Shown here: positions 9,774 through 17,683 of the stretch, piece by piece | Layout: each line of letters starts with the position of its first letter | How positions within the stretch are numbered: position 1 is the first letter of the stretch | Assembly: GCA_022839785.1 (NCBI GenBank) | Contig: JALHJW010000004.1 | Coordinates: 196,862-260,861 of the forward strand | Direction of reading: 5' to 3' | Length of the DNA: 64,000 bases | Source: Desulfovibrio sp. | GTDB taxonomy: Bacteria; Desulfobacterota; Desulfovibrionia; Desulfovibrionales; Desulfovibrionaceae | Notes under the pieces: generated by a model | Seen by the model: the letters and a program-made list of their open reading frames with translations, nothing else | Told to the model about the DNA's origin: nothing | The model's database searches: none | Translations under genes and position numbers: made by a program

Positions 9774-10796
9774 ATGAGCACACGCGCCGAAAACCTCGCC
9801 AGACTCCGCGCCGCCCTGACCGACATCGCGCCGGGGCAAAAATACGTCGTCGACCGTTTCCGTCCGCAGGACGCCCTGGGCGTGGCCCTGCTCTACTATG
9901 CGACCTACGGCGAGGGATTCGCCGTGGACGCGGTCTACGATCCCGAAGGCTTCGTGCGCAACGCGGCCGCCGGAGACCTGCACATGGTCGTGGGGCGCAC
10001 CGAGCGCGGCGACATCGTGGGCATCTACAGTCTCTTCCGCCACCCGCCGGGACGCCGCATCATGGAGGCTGGCGGCTGGGCCGTGCATCCCGCCTACCGC
10101 AACACGACCCTGGCCATGCGCCTGACCAGGCTCCTGCACGCCTATCCGCCGGACAATTACGGCCTCGACGTCATCTTCGGGCAAAGCGTGTGCGACCACG
10201 TCATCACCCAGAAGATGTCCGCCAAGTACGACTCCAGACCCAGCGCGCTGGAGATCGACGCCATGCCCCCCAGGCCGGAAGACTGCGAGACGGGACGCCG
10301 CGTCACGCTCCTGGACAGCTCGATCATCCTGCGCGACGCGCCGCATGCGATCCACCTGCCGCAACGCCACGCCGCCTTCGTGCGCGACCTCGCGGCTGCG
10401 ATCAGCCTGCAGCGCGAGATGCTCCCCGACGGCGAACCGGCGCAGACCTCCCGGTTCTTTGTGAATTGCATGGAGCCGGCCTCCTTCGCGCGCATGCACG
10501 TGCAGGCCGCGGGCCGGGACTTCGCCGCCGCGCTGGCGCATCTGGAGCAGGAATACGGCCGCTGCCGCATCCGGCAGATCACCCTGAACCTGGACCGCCC
10601 CGGCGTCTCCCATGCCGTGGAGACCGCCCGCGCGGCGGGCTACTTCCTGGGCGGGCTGCTCCCGCTCTGGGACGACCGCGACGCCCTGCTCCTGCAGAAG
10701 GTTTCCGGAACGCCCGATTTTTCTTCAATCAAGCTGTTCGGAGACAACGCCGAACGGCTGCTCGAACTCGTACAGGCTGATTACGATTCGCTTTAG
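9774..10796 (+). CDS. GNAT-like N-acyltransferase related to the middle domain of the next protein
   Basis: The 340-residue protein looks like two GNAT folds in tandem. The first half has the acyl-CoA-binding style core: RPQDALGVALLYYATYG, the strand VVGRTERGDIVGIYSLF, then VHPAYRN, which resembles the R/Q-x-x-G/N-x-G/A loop. The second half ends YFLGGLLPLWDDRDALLLQ. The same landmarks recur in residues 424-760 of the downstream protein, so the two are paralogues. Start is the ATG at 9774. The substrate cannot be read from sequence; the neighbour suggests an aryl or cinnamoyl group (inference). Confidence 0.6.
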   Translation: MSTRAENLARLRAALTDIAPGQKYVVDRFRPQDALGVALLYYATYGEGFAVDAVYDPEGFVRNAAAGDLHMVVGRTERGDIVGIYSLFRHPPGRRIMEAGGWAVHPAYRNTTLAMRLTRLLHAYPPDNYGLDVIFGQSVCDHVITQKMSAKYDSRPSALEIDAMPPRPEDCETGRRVTLLDSSIILRDAPHAIHLPQRHAAFVRDLAAAISLQREMLPDGEPAQTSRFFVNCMEPASFARMHVQAAGRDFAAALAHLEQEYGRCRIRQITLNLDRPGVSHAVETARAAGYFLGGLLPLWDDRDALLLQKVSGTPDFSSIKLFGDNAERLLELVQADYDSL

Positions 10797-10835
10797 GACC
10801 AAGGCCGCAACCACGCAACTCCGTAAGGAATCGCC

Positions 10836-13800
10836 ATGCCCCTCCTCACTCTCGACGGCAACGACTACTTTCTTGTCGTGCGGGGCCTTGCCTTTGCCGC
10901 ACTCAAGTCGGCGCGCAACGTCTCCGACGTCTTCGGCGACGAACTGCTCCTGACGCCCAAGAGCCTCCTCTCCGAGGCCCCACTGAGCGCGACCCCGGAA
11001 GAGACCGCTCGCATGGCCGCACAGGTCGCCGCCTTCTTTGGCCTCGACGATTACTTCGCAAAGCACCTCGCCGCCGCCCCCGCTCTCGGCGGCTGGGCCG
11101 AACTCGTGGCCGAGGCGGCTGGGCCGCGCCCCAAAAGCATCACGTTTTTCACCTCGGGCAGCACGGGCGCGCCCAAGCCCATCCGCCGCGACTTCTACGA
11201 CATGGAGCAGGACGCCGAATATCTCGGCCGCCAGTTGCTGGGGTCCAAGCGCGTCGTCAGCCTCGTTCCTCCCCACCACATCTACGGCTTCATCTACACG
11301 GTGCTCATCCCCAAGGTGCTGGGCGCAAGCTGCCTGAACAAGCGCTTCGCCCGTCCCGCCGCCGTCATCCGGAGCCTCGAGCCCGGAGACGTGGTCGTGG
11401 GTATTCCCCATATCTGGCGGCTGTGCACCGAGACCAGGGAACGCTTCCCCGCCTCGGTCATCGGCGTCACCTCCACCGGCCCCTGTCCGGCTGAGGTCAT
11501 CCACACCCTGCGACGGCAGGGACTGGCGGTCATGCACGAGATTTACGGATCGTCGGAAAGCGGGGCCATGGGCCATCGCCAGAGCCCGGACGCCCCGCTG
11601 ACCCTCATGGCCACCTGGACGCGCGTTTCGGAAAACGCCTTCGTGCGGATCAGGGAGGACGGCACCCGCTCCGAGCCCTTCATCTTCCAGGATGAACTCG
11701 ACTGGCAGGACGGGACCCATTTCCTGGTCAAGAAGCGCCTGGACAGCGCCGTGCAGGTCGCCGGCGTCAACGTCCATCCCTCGCGGGTGCGCGAGGCGCT
11801 CATGGAGCATGAGGCCGTGCGCGACTGCGCCGTGCGCCTCATGCGTCCCGAGGAAGGCAACCGCCTCAAGGCCTTCGTTGTGCCCGAGGACGGAGCCCCT
11901 GCCGAGACGGAGCTGACCGCCGCCCTGCAGGCCCATCTGGCAGAACGGATAAGCCCGCTCGAACAACCTAAATCCATCGTCTACGGCACGGAATTGCCGC
12001 GCAATGAGATGGGCAAACTGTCCGACTGGTCCATCGCCACCAGGCGCACGGGCATGACCATCGCCCAGGCCCTGGAGCGTCTTGAGCGCGAGCATACGCC
12101 CGTGCCCCCCGGCCAGCCGTTCACGGTGGACGACCTGCGGCCCGAGGACGCCTGGGGCGTGGCGCGGCTGTTCTACGCGGAGCATGGCGCATCCTTTCCT
12201 TTCGAGACCTATTACATCCCGGAACGGCTGCTGGAGGAAAACCGCCACGGCTTGGTACACGGCGCGGTGGCGCGCACCCAATCGGGCGATGTCGTGGGCT
12301 ACGGCAGCATCTTCCGCAGCTCGGCCCCCTTTCATGGAGTCTACGAGATCGGCTCGCACCAGATTCTCGAAAGCTATCGCGGCGCGCGCGTCGGTTTCGC
12401 CCTGCAGGAATACATCCGCGACGTACTGCTCCCCCGGCGCGGGGTGGAGGCCTTTTTCAGCGAGGCCCCCTGCCACCAGGTGGTCACGCAGAAGTTCGCG
12501 GCCATGTGCGGCTTTTGCGAATCCGCCCTGGAGATCGGGCTGATGCCCTCCTCGGCCTACGGCCAGACTTCCCACCCCGAGGACCGCGTCTCCACCCTGC
12601 TGCTTTTCGGCAGCCGGGGCGACCAGACGCGGGCCCTCTACTGCCCCGAGCGCTACATGGAGGCCGTGGACTGGCTACGGGAAGGCCTAAAGGAGAAGCG
12701 CACCGTGCTCGCGGCACTGGCCCAACCGCCCGCTGGTCACGTCACGCGCTCCTCCACGGAGCACTTCGCCTTCGCGCAGGTGGCGCGCATGCACGTCTCC
12801 TCCGTGGGCGAGGACTTCGCGCAAACCCTGGAAGCCTTCGAGGCCCAGGCGAACAAACGCGGGGCCGTGGTCACCCAGGTCTTCCTCAACCTCGGCGAAC
12901 AGTGGTGCGGCGCGGGCGTGGAGGCCCTGCGCGAACGCGGCTATTTCCTCGGCGGCCTCATGCCGCGCTGGTTCGATGACGACGGCTTGCTCCTGCAACG
13001 GGTCCGGGAGATGCCGGACTTCGCCTCGATCAATCTTTACTCGCAGCGCGCCCACCGCATACTCGACCTCATCCGGCGCGACATCGAGTCCAACCCGGCC
13101 TGCCGCGCCCCCAGGCGCGCCGTCGCGCCCACGGCCGGTGACGGCCATGGCTTCCTGGCCAGTGCGGTGCACGAGGTCGGCATCGCGGGCGAGGGGCTGA
13201 CCATGGAGGAGGTCGTGGCCGTGGCCCGTCACGGCGCGGCCACACGCCTGACCAGGGACCAGGCCGCGCTCGACCGCGTGGACGGCTCGGCCGCATTCAT
13301 CGAATGGGCCGTACGCACGGGAGAGCCCATCTACGGTGTGAATACAGGTTTCGGCGGCATGGCCAACATCGCCATCGAGGCCGATAGCCTCTCGGCCTTG
13401 CAGAACAACCTGCTGCGCTTCCTCAACGTCTGCGCCGGGGAGCATCTCCCCCTGGAGGACGTGCGGGCAGGCATGTTGCTGCGGGCCAACTCGCACATGC
13501 GTGGCGTCTCCGGCGTGCGCCGGGAACTCATCGAACGCCTGCTGGTCTTCCTGAACAACGGCGTCACACCGCTGGTGCGCAGCCTGGGCTCCATCGGGGC
13601 CAGCGGCGACCTCGCGCCCCTGGCCTCCATCACCGGCGCTCTCACGGGTGCGGACGCATGCTTTCAGGTGTCCATGGGCGGTGAAACCATGAGCTGCCTC
13701 GTGGCGCTTGAGCGCCTGGGGCTGGCCCCCCTCTCGCTCGGTCCCAAGGAAGGGCTGGGCATGGTCAACGGCACCTCCGTGATGACTGGCATCGCCACCA

Positions 13801-14804
13801 ACGCCCTCTACGACGCACGCCGCCTCGTGGCGCTGGCGCTGAGTTTCCACGCCCTGGCCATCCAGGCGCTGCTGGGCTCCAACCAGTCCTTCCATCCCTT
13901 CATCCACAAGCACAAACCGCATCCGGGCCAGGTGCTCGCCGCCGAAATCATGCTCGACCTCCTGCACGGCTCGGCCATGTGCCGCAACGAACTGGATGGC
14001 CACCACAGCATTGTGGGCGACCAGCCGGTACAGGACCGCTATTCCCTGCGCTGTCTGCCACAGTTCCTGGGGCCGGTGCTGGACGCCCTGGCTCAGAGCC
14101 GCGCCACGCTGGAGACGGAGATCAACTCCGCCAACGACAACCCGCTCATCGACGGCGAAGGCTGTCTGAGCCTGCACAGCGGCAACTTCCTCGGACAATA
14201 TGTAGCCGTGACCATGGACCACCTGCGCTACTGTCTTGGGCTCACGGCCAAGCACATGGACGCGCAGATCGCCCTTTTGGTCGCGCCTGAATTCAACTGC
14301 GGGCTACCCGCTTCGCTCGTCGGCAACCAGGCCCGGTCAGTGAACATGGGGCTCAAGGGGCTGCAGATTGCGGCCAATTCCATCATGCCGCTGGTCTCGT
14401 ACTACGGCGCGCCCATCGCGGACCGTTTCCCCACCCACGCCGAACAATTCAACCAAAACATCAACAGCCAGGGCTTCAACGCCGCCAACCTGGCCAGGGC
14501 CTCCCTGCGCGCCCTGGAAGCGTACACGGCCATGGCCCTGATCTTCGGAGCGCAGGCCGTGGCCCTTCGCGCCAAACGCATCTCGGGGAGCCACGATCCG
14601 CGCCCATTGCTCTCGCCCGTCTCAGCCGAGCTCTACGAGGCCGTGCTCGCCGCGCTGGGCAAGGAACCGGCGGCGGACAAGCCGTTGATCTGGAACGACG
14701 ACGAACAGTCCCTGGAAAACATGGTACAGCGGCTGCAGGCGGACATAGCCTCGGACGGCGGCACGGTCCGCGCAGTAGGAGACGTGGTGTCCCGGCTGTG
14801 CTAG
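10836..14804 (+). CDS. Three-domain fusion: AMP-forming ligase, GNAT-like, phenylalanine ammonia-lyase-like
   Basis: A single 1322-residue frame. Residues 1-406 form a short adenylate-forming ligase: phosphate loop TFFTSGSTGAPKP (103-115), YGSSESG (from 237), VAGVNVHPSRV, and a late NEMGKLS with the catalytic-lysine context. Residues about 407-760 are a GNAT-like unit paralogous to the upstream protein. Residues about 790-1310 are a complete MIO aromatic amino acid lyase: catalytic Tyr833 in YGVNTGFGG, the Ala-Ser-Gly triad 922-924 in GASGDLAPL that self-cyclises, VNGTSVMTG, and NQNINSQG. The selectivity pair is Phe862-Leu863 in LLRFLN, as in phenylalanine rather than tyrosine (HL) or histidine (SH) lyases. 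Predicted chemistry is phenylalanine to cinnamate, then cinnamoyl-AMP or -CoA, then transfer. No frameshift is seen and codon use is uniform across the joints. The last step is inference. Confidence 0.8.
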   Translation: MPLLTLDGNDYFLVVRGLAFAALKSARNVSDVFGDELLLTPKSLLSEAPLSATPEETARMAAQVAAFFGLDDYFAKHLAAAPALGGWAELVAEAAGPRPKSITFFTSGSTGAPKPIRRDFYDMEQDAEYLGRQLLGSKRVVSLVPPHHIYGFIYTVLIPKVLGASCLNKRFARPAAVIRSLEPGDVVVGIPHIWRLCTETRERFPASVIGVTSTGPCPAEVIHTLRRQGLAVMHEIYGSSESGAMGHRQSPDAPLTLMATWTRVSENAFVRIREDGTRSEPFIFQDELDWQDGTHFLVKKRLDSAVQVAGVNVHPSRVREALMEHEAVRDCAVRLMRPEEGNRLKAFVVPEDGAPAETELTAALQAHLAERISPLEQPKSIVYGTELPRNEMGKLSDWSIATRRTGMTIAQALERLEREHTPVPPGQPFTVDDLRPEDAWGVARLFYAEHGASFPFETYYIPERLLEENRHGLVHGAVARTQSGDVVGYGSIFRSSAPFHGVYEIGSHQILESYRGARVGFALQEYIRDVLLPRRGVEAFFSEAPCHQVVTQKFAAMCGFCESALEIGLMPSSAYGQTSHPEDRVSTLLLFGSRGDQTRALYCPERYMEAVDWLREGLKEKRTVLAALAQPPAGHVTRSSTEHFAFAQVARMHVSSVGEDFAQTLEAFEAQANKRGAVVTQVFLNLGEQWCGAGVEALRERGYFLGGLMPRWFDDDGLLLQRVREMPDFASINLYSQRAHRILDLIRRDIESNPACRAPRRAVAPTAGDGHGFLASAVHEVGIAGEGLTMEEVVAVARHGAATRLTRDQAALDRVDGSAAFIEWAVRTGEPIYGVNTGFGGMANIAIEADSLSALQNNLLRFLNVCAGEHLPLEDVRAGMLLRANSHMRGVSGVRRELIERLLVFLNNGVTPLVRSLGSIGASGDLAPLASITGALTGADACFQVSMGGETMSCLVALERLGLAPLSLGPKEGLGMVNGTSVMTGIATNALYDARRLVALALSFHALAIQALLGSNQSFHPFIHKHKPHPGQVLAAEIMLDLLHGSAMCRNELDGHHSIVGDQPVQDRYSLRCLPQFLGPVLDALAQSRATLETEINSANDNPLIDGEGCLSLHSGNFLGQYVAVTMDHLRYCLGLTAKHMDAQIALLVAPEFNCGLPASLVGNQARSVNMGLKGLQIAANSIMPLVSYYGAPIADRFPTHAEQFNQNINSQGFNAANLARASLRALEAYTAMALIFGAQAVALRAKRISGSHDPRPLLSPVSAELYEAVLAALGKEPAADKPLIWNDDEQSLENMVQRLQADIASDGGTVRAVGDVVSRLC

Positions 14805-14858
14805 CTGGGCGGTTCGCAGCCGTCCCACCAGGCACGGCTTCCACGGCGTCCCCGTCGG

Positions 14859-14957
14859 CGCGCCTTTGCCAAGGCGGCCAATGCCGAGCACGCCGAGGTC
14901 TTCTCCCGCTGGGAGGCCGCCGAGGCGCGGCTGCGCGAGCTCGAGCCCTTGGCGTAA
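14859..14957 (+). pseudogene. Remnant of a uup 3' end
   Basis: A 33-codon frame ending in TAA reads RRAFAKAANAEHAEVFSRW and continues EAAEARLRELEPLA. Its last 24 codons align without gaps to the final 24 codons of uup (9610-9684), with 16 identical residues, including EAEARLREL-type coiled-coil sequence and the stop at the same place. There is no start codon or binding site, and the upstream sequence back to the fusion gene's stop shows no further uup homology. It is read as the displaced tail of a second or former uup copy. Confidence 0.75.
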
Positions 14958-15200
14958 TCTTCCACGTCTTTGTACCGACTGCGTCCTCCATGTAGTTCTT
15001 GCTTGGCAACGCTGCCGTACAGGCGTAAGACGCCTCACGCACTTCCGATCGGAACAGTGCAAAAATACGTCAATAAATATTCCGGATAGCGACTCTTTTA
15101 CTTTGCAAACTCCTTACATCTCGGGAATTTTTCCCAACCATCATTCAGGGACTTGTAAGGCGCAAGGCTCTCTGAGATACTTTGTGCAGGGGGTATATAC
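14958..15200 (+). promoter_or_regulatory. AT-richer upstream region of the hemerythrin chemoreceptor
   Basis: This 243-base gap holds no gene. It contains a 6-base-stem hairpin AGGCGT-AAG-ACGCCT (15021-15035), a perfect 12-base palindrome TTCCGATCGGAA (15043-15054), an AT-rich patch around 15062-15085 and a second dyad GGGAATTTTTCCC (15123-15135). The first could end upstream transcription. The two dyads could be operators. No convincing -35/-10 pair was found. Confidence 0.4.
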
Positions 15201-16898
15201 ATGTCAGTACGATCCATGCTGCTCGGCACAGCCGGGCTTTCTTTCGTCCTCACCGCCGCCGGGGCCGCCATGCTCCTCTCCGGCTCCGCCGTTCCCGTCT
15301 GGCTGGCCGCCGTGGCCACGCTCGCGGCGCTCGCCGTGCTGGCCGTGGCGCTTGGCGCCGTGATCGGGCCGCTCTCCAGACTTTCCGAACTGCTGCCCAA
15401 GGCCGAGGCCGGAACGTTCTCCGCCAAGGACGCCTCCGGTTTCAGCGGCGAATTCGCCGTCCTGGCCAAGGGCCTCCACGACCTCTCCGCCTGCATCGCC
15501 GACAGCGCCAAGCTCGTGGCCGAAAAAGAGGCTGCGGTTCTCACGGTGCAGAACGCCGGAAGGGAAGCCATTGCCCAGGCGCAAGAGGCCTCGCGTCTGG
15601 CTGAGAAATCCCGCGCCGAGTACCTGCTTGGCGCGGCCACCCGGCTTGAGCAGGTGGTGCAGCGCGTGCTGCGCTCGGCCGGAGATCTCTCGGCCCAGAT
15701 GGAGCGCATCTCCGAAGGCGCCGACGTGCAGAAGCAGCGCATGGTCGAGACGGCCACGGCCATGGGCGAGATGAACATGGCCATCGCCGACATCTCGCGC
15801 AGCTCGTCCGACGCCTCGGTCAGCGTGGAGAACGCCAAGGAGCAGGCGGGCCACAGCGCAGGCATCGTCAGCGAGGCCATCACGGCCATCGGCAAGGTCA
15901 ACGAGGCGGCCACCACCCTGAAGGGCAACATGGCCAGCCTGGGCGAACAGGCCCGCTCCATCGACCGCATCATCAACGTGATCAACGACATCGCGGACCA
16001 GACCAACCTCCTGGCCCTGAACGCGGCCATCGAGGCCGCGCGGGCGGGCGACGCGGGCCGGGGCTTCGCCGTGGTCGCGGACGAGGTGCGCAAGCTGGCC
16101 GAGAAGACTATGCAGGCCACCAAGGAAGTGGGGGACTCCATCTCCGCCATCCAGAGCGCCATCCACACCAACGTGGAGCAGATGGACATGGCCGTGACCC
16201 GCACCGACGCGGCCGCGGACATGGCGCGCAAGGCGGGCGACTCGGCCCAGGAGATCCTGCGTTTCGCCGAGGACAACACGTCCAAGATCCACTCCATCGC
16301 CACGGCCTCGGAGGAGCAGTCCGCCAGCTCGGCGCACATCTCCCGAGCCATCGAGGAGACCGAGAAGGTCGCCACCAGCATCTCCCACGGCATCGACGAC
16401 TCGGCCAAGGCCGTGCTGGAACTTTCCGACCTCTCCAAGGAACTCTCGGTGCTCGTCTCCGACCTCAAGAGCGGCATGAGCGCCGACACCCTGATGCCCT
16501 GGAACAGCACTCTGGCCACGGGCGTGAAGATCGTGGACCAGCAGCACAAGGTGCTCGTGGACATGATCAACGGCCTCTACGCGGCCATGAAGGCCGGGCA
16601 GGGGCAAGACGTCCTGGAGAAGCTCTTGGACGGGCTGGCGGCCTACACGGTGCAGCACTTCGACATGGAGGAGAAGTACTTCGACCAGTTCAAATACGCC
16701 GAGACCGCCACGCACAAGCAGGCCCACACCACGCTCAAGAAGCAGGTCATGGACTTCATCGGGCAGTACAAGTCCGGCAAGGCGGGCGTGTCCATGGACA
16801 TCATGAACTTCCTGCGCGACTGGCTGGTGAACCACATCCAGAAGACCGACATGCGCTACGTGAAGACCTTCCTGGCGAACGGACTGGAGCGGACGTAG
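15201..16898 (+). CDS. Methyl-accepting chemotaxis protein with C-terminal bacteriohemerythrin domain
   Basis: This 565-residue receptor has two closely spaced N-terminal membrane helices (residues about 5-30 and 33-55) with almost no periplasmic loop, a HAMP-like stretch, and a long cytoplasmic signalling coil with the conserved hairpin tip DQTNLLALNAAIEAARAG. From about residue 432 a hemerythrin domain follows, with diiron ligands in IVDQQHK, HFDMEE, THKQAH and NHIQKTD. It resembles DcrH of Desulfovibrio, which senses oxygen or redox state through this domain. With no outer sensor region, the hemerythrin is probably the only input. AGGGGG lies seven bases before the ATG. Confidence 0.92.
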   Translation: MSVRSMLLGTAGLSFVLTAAGAAMLLSGSAVPVWLAAVATLAALAVLAVALGAVIGPLSRLSELLPKAEAGTFSAKDASGFSGEFAVLAKGLHDLSACIADSAKLVAEKEAAVLTVQNAGREAIAQAQEASRLAEKSRAEYLLGAATRLEQVVQRVLRSAGDLSAQMERISEGADVQKQRMVETATAMGEMNMAIADISRSSSDASVSVENAKEQAGHSAGIVSEAITAIGKVNEAATTLKGNMASLGEQARSIDRIINVINDIADQTNLLALNAAIEAARAGDAGRGFAVVADEVRKLAEKTMQATKEVGDSISAIQSAIHTNVEQMDMAVTRTDAAADMARKAGDSAQEILRFAEDNTSKIHSIATASEEQSASSAHISRAIEETEKVATSISHGIDDSAKAVLELSDLSKELSVLVSDLKSGMSADTLMPWNSTLATGVKIVDQQHKVLVDMINGLYAAMKAGQGQDVLEKLLDGLAAYTVQHFDMEEKYFDQFKYAETATHKQAHTTLKKQVMDFIGQYKSGKAGVSMDIMNFLRDWLVNHIQKTDMRYVKTFLANGLERT

Positions 16899-16918
16899 CG
16901 TTTCGCCTTCATGACGAC

Positions 16919-16958
16919 AGCAGAAAGGGCCGCCCGGCAACGGGCGGCCCTTTCTGCT
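16919..16958. terminator. Bidirectional hairpin terminator between the chemoreceptor and livF
   Basis: A perfect 18-base stem (16919-16936 with 16941-16958) closes a GCAA tetraloop. The AAA/TTT ends sit within the stem. It separates two convergent genes. Confidence 0.85.
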
Positions 16959-16981
16959 GCGCGGACGGGAAGCAGGGCGAA

Positions 16982-17683
16982 TCAGCCGAGATAGGCCCGT
17001 TTCACCCGCTCGTCGTCCATCAGGGCGCGGGCGTCGCCCGAGACGACCAGGCGGCCCGCCTCCAGGACGTAGGCGCGGTGGGCGGCCTGCATGGCGAGGT
17101 GGGCGTTCTGCTCCACGAGCAGAATGGTCGTGCCCTCGCGGTTGAGGGCGGTGATGATCTCGAAGATTTCCTCCACGATGATCGGCGCGAGGCCTAAGGA
17201 AGGCTCGTCGAGCAGGAGCAGGCGGGGACGGCTCATGAGCGCGCGGGCGATGGCCAGCATCTGCTGTTCGCCGCCCGAAAGGGTGCCCGCGGCCTGGCGC
17301 TGGCGCTCACGCAGGCGGGGAAAAAGGCCGAACATGCGCTCCAGGTCCTCGGCCACGCCCGCGGCGTCCGAGCGCACGTACGCGCCGAGTTCCAGGTTTT
17401 CGAGCACCGAGAGCCGGGCCAGAACCTGGCGGCCTTCCGGGCTGTGCGCCAACCCCAGACGCACGACCTTGTCCGGGGTGAGCCCGGCCAGATCCCGCCC
17501 CATGAAGGCGACGCTGCCCTTGCGCGGCTTGATGAGCCGGGAGACGGCGCGCAGGATGGTGGTCTTGCCCGCGCCGTTGGCCCCGATGAGGGTCACGATC
17601 TCGCCCTGCTCCACGGTGAGGCTGACGCCTTCCACGGCCACCACCGGGCCGTAGGCCAGGGTCACATCGTCGAGTGCAAGCAT
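16982..17683 (-). CDS. livF: Branched-chain amino acid ABC transporter ATP-binding protein LivF
   Basis: LivF is one of the two cytoplasmic ATPases driving leucine/isoleucine/valine uptake. The 233-residue chain begins MLALDDVTLAYG and has Walker A GANGAGKTT, the Q-loop region, signature LSGGEQQMLAIARAL, Walker B LLLDEPSLGLAP and switch His in LLVEQNAH. The EPSLGLAP form is typical of LivF. The ATG at 17683 lies inside livG (22-base overlap), which indicates coupling. It is the last gene of livKHMGF. Confidence 0.94.
   Translation of the reverse strand: MLALDDVTLAYGPVVAVEGVSLTVEQGEIVTLIGANGAGKTTILRAVSRLIKPRKGSVAFMGRDLAGLTPDKVVRLGLAHSPEGRQVLARLSVLENLELGAYVRSDAAGVAEDLERMFGLFPRLRERQRQAAGTLSGGEQQMLAIARALMSRPRLLLLDEPSLGLAPIIVEEIFEIITALNREGTTILLVEQNAHLAMQAAHRAYVLEAGRLVVSGDARALMDDERVKRAYLG

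Noticed and set aside
9774..14804. Aryl polyene or flexirubin biosynthetic cluster
   Set aside because: A lyase and a ligase are typical of such clusters, but no ketosynthase, acyl carrier protein, dehydratase or ketoreductase is present nearby.
13203..14804. Histidine ammonia-lyase HutH
   Set aside because: The selectivity pair is Phe-Leu rather than Ser-His, and no other hut gene is present.
4771..14957. Integrative element inserted at tRNA-Ser
   Set aside because: No integrase, excisionase or repeated tRNA 3' end was found. The uup-tail scar explains only the right-hand part of the block.
14866..15363. Open frame spanning the uup remnant and the receptor promoter
   Set aside because: It crosses AT-rich regulatory sequence and the receptor start in another frame, and has no binding site or homology.
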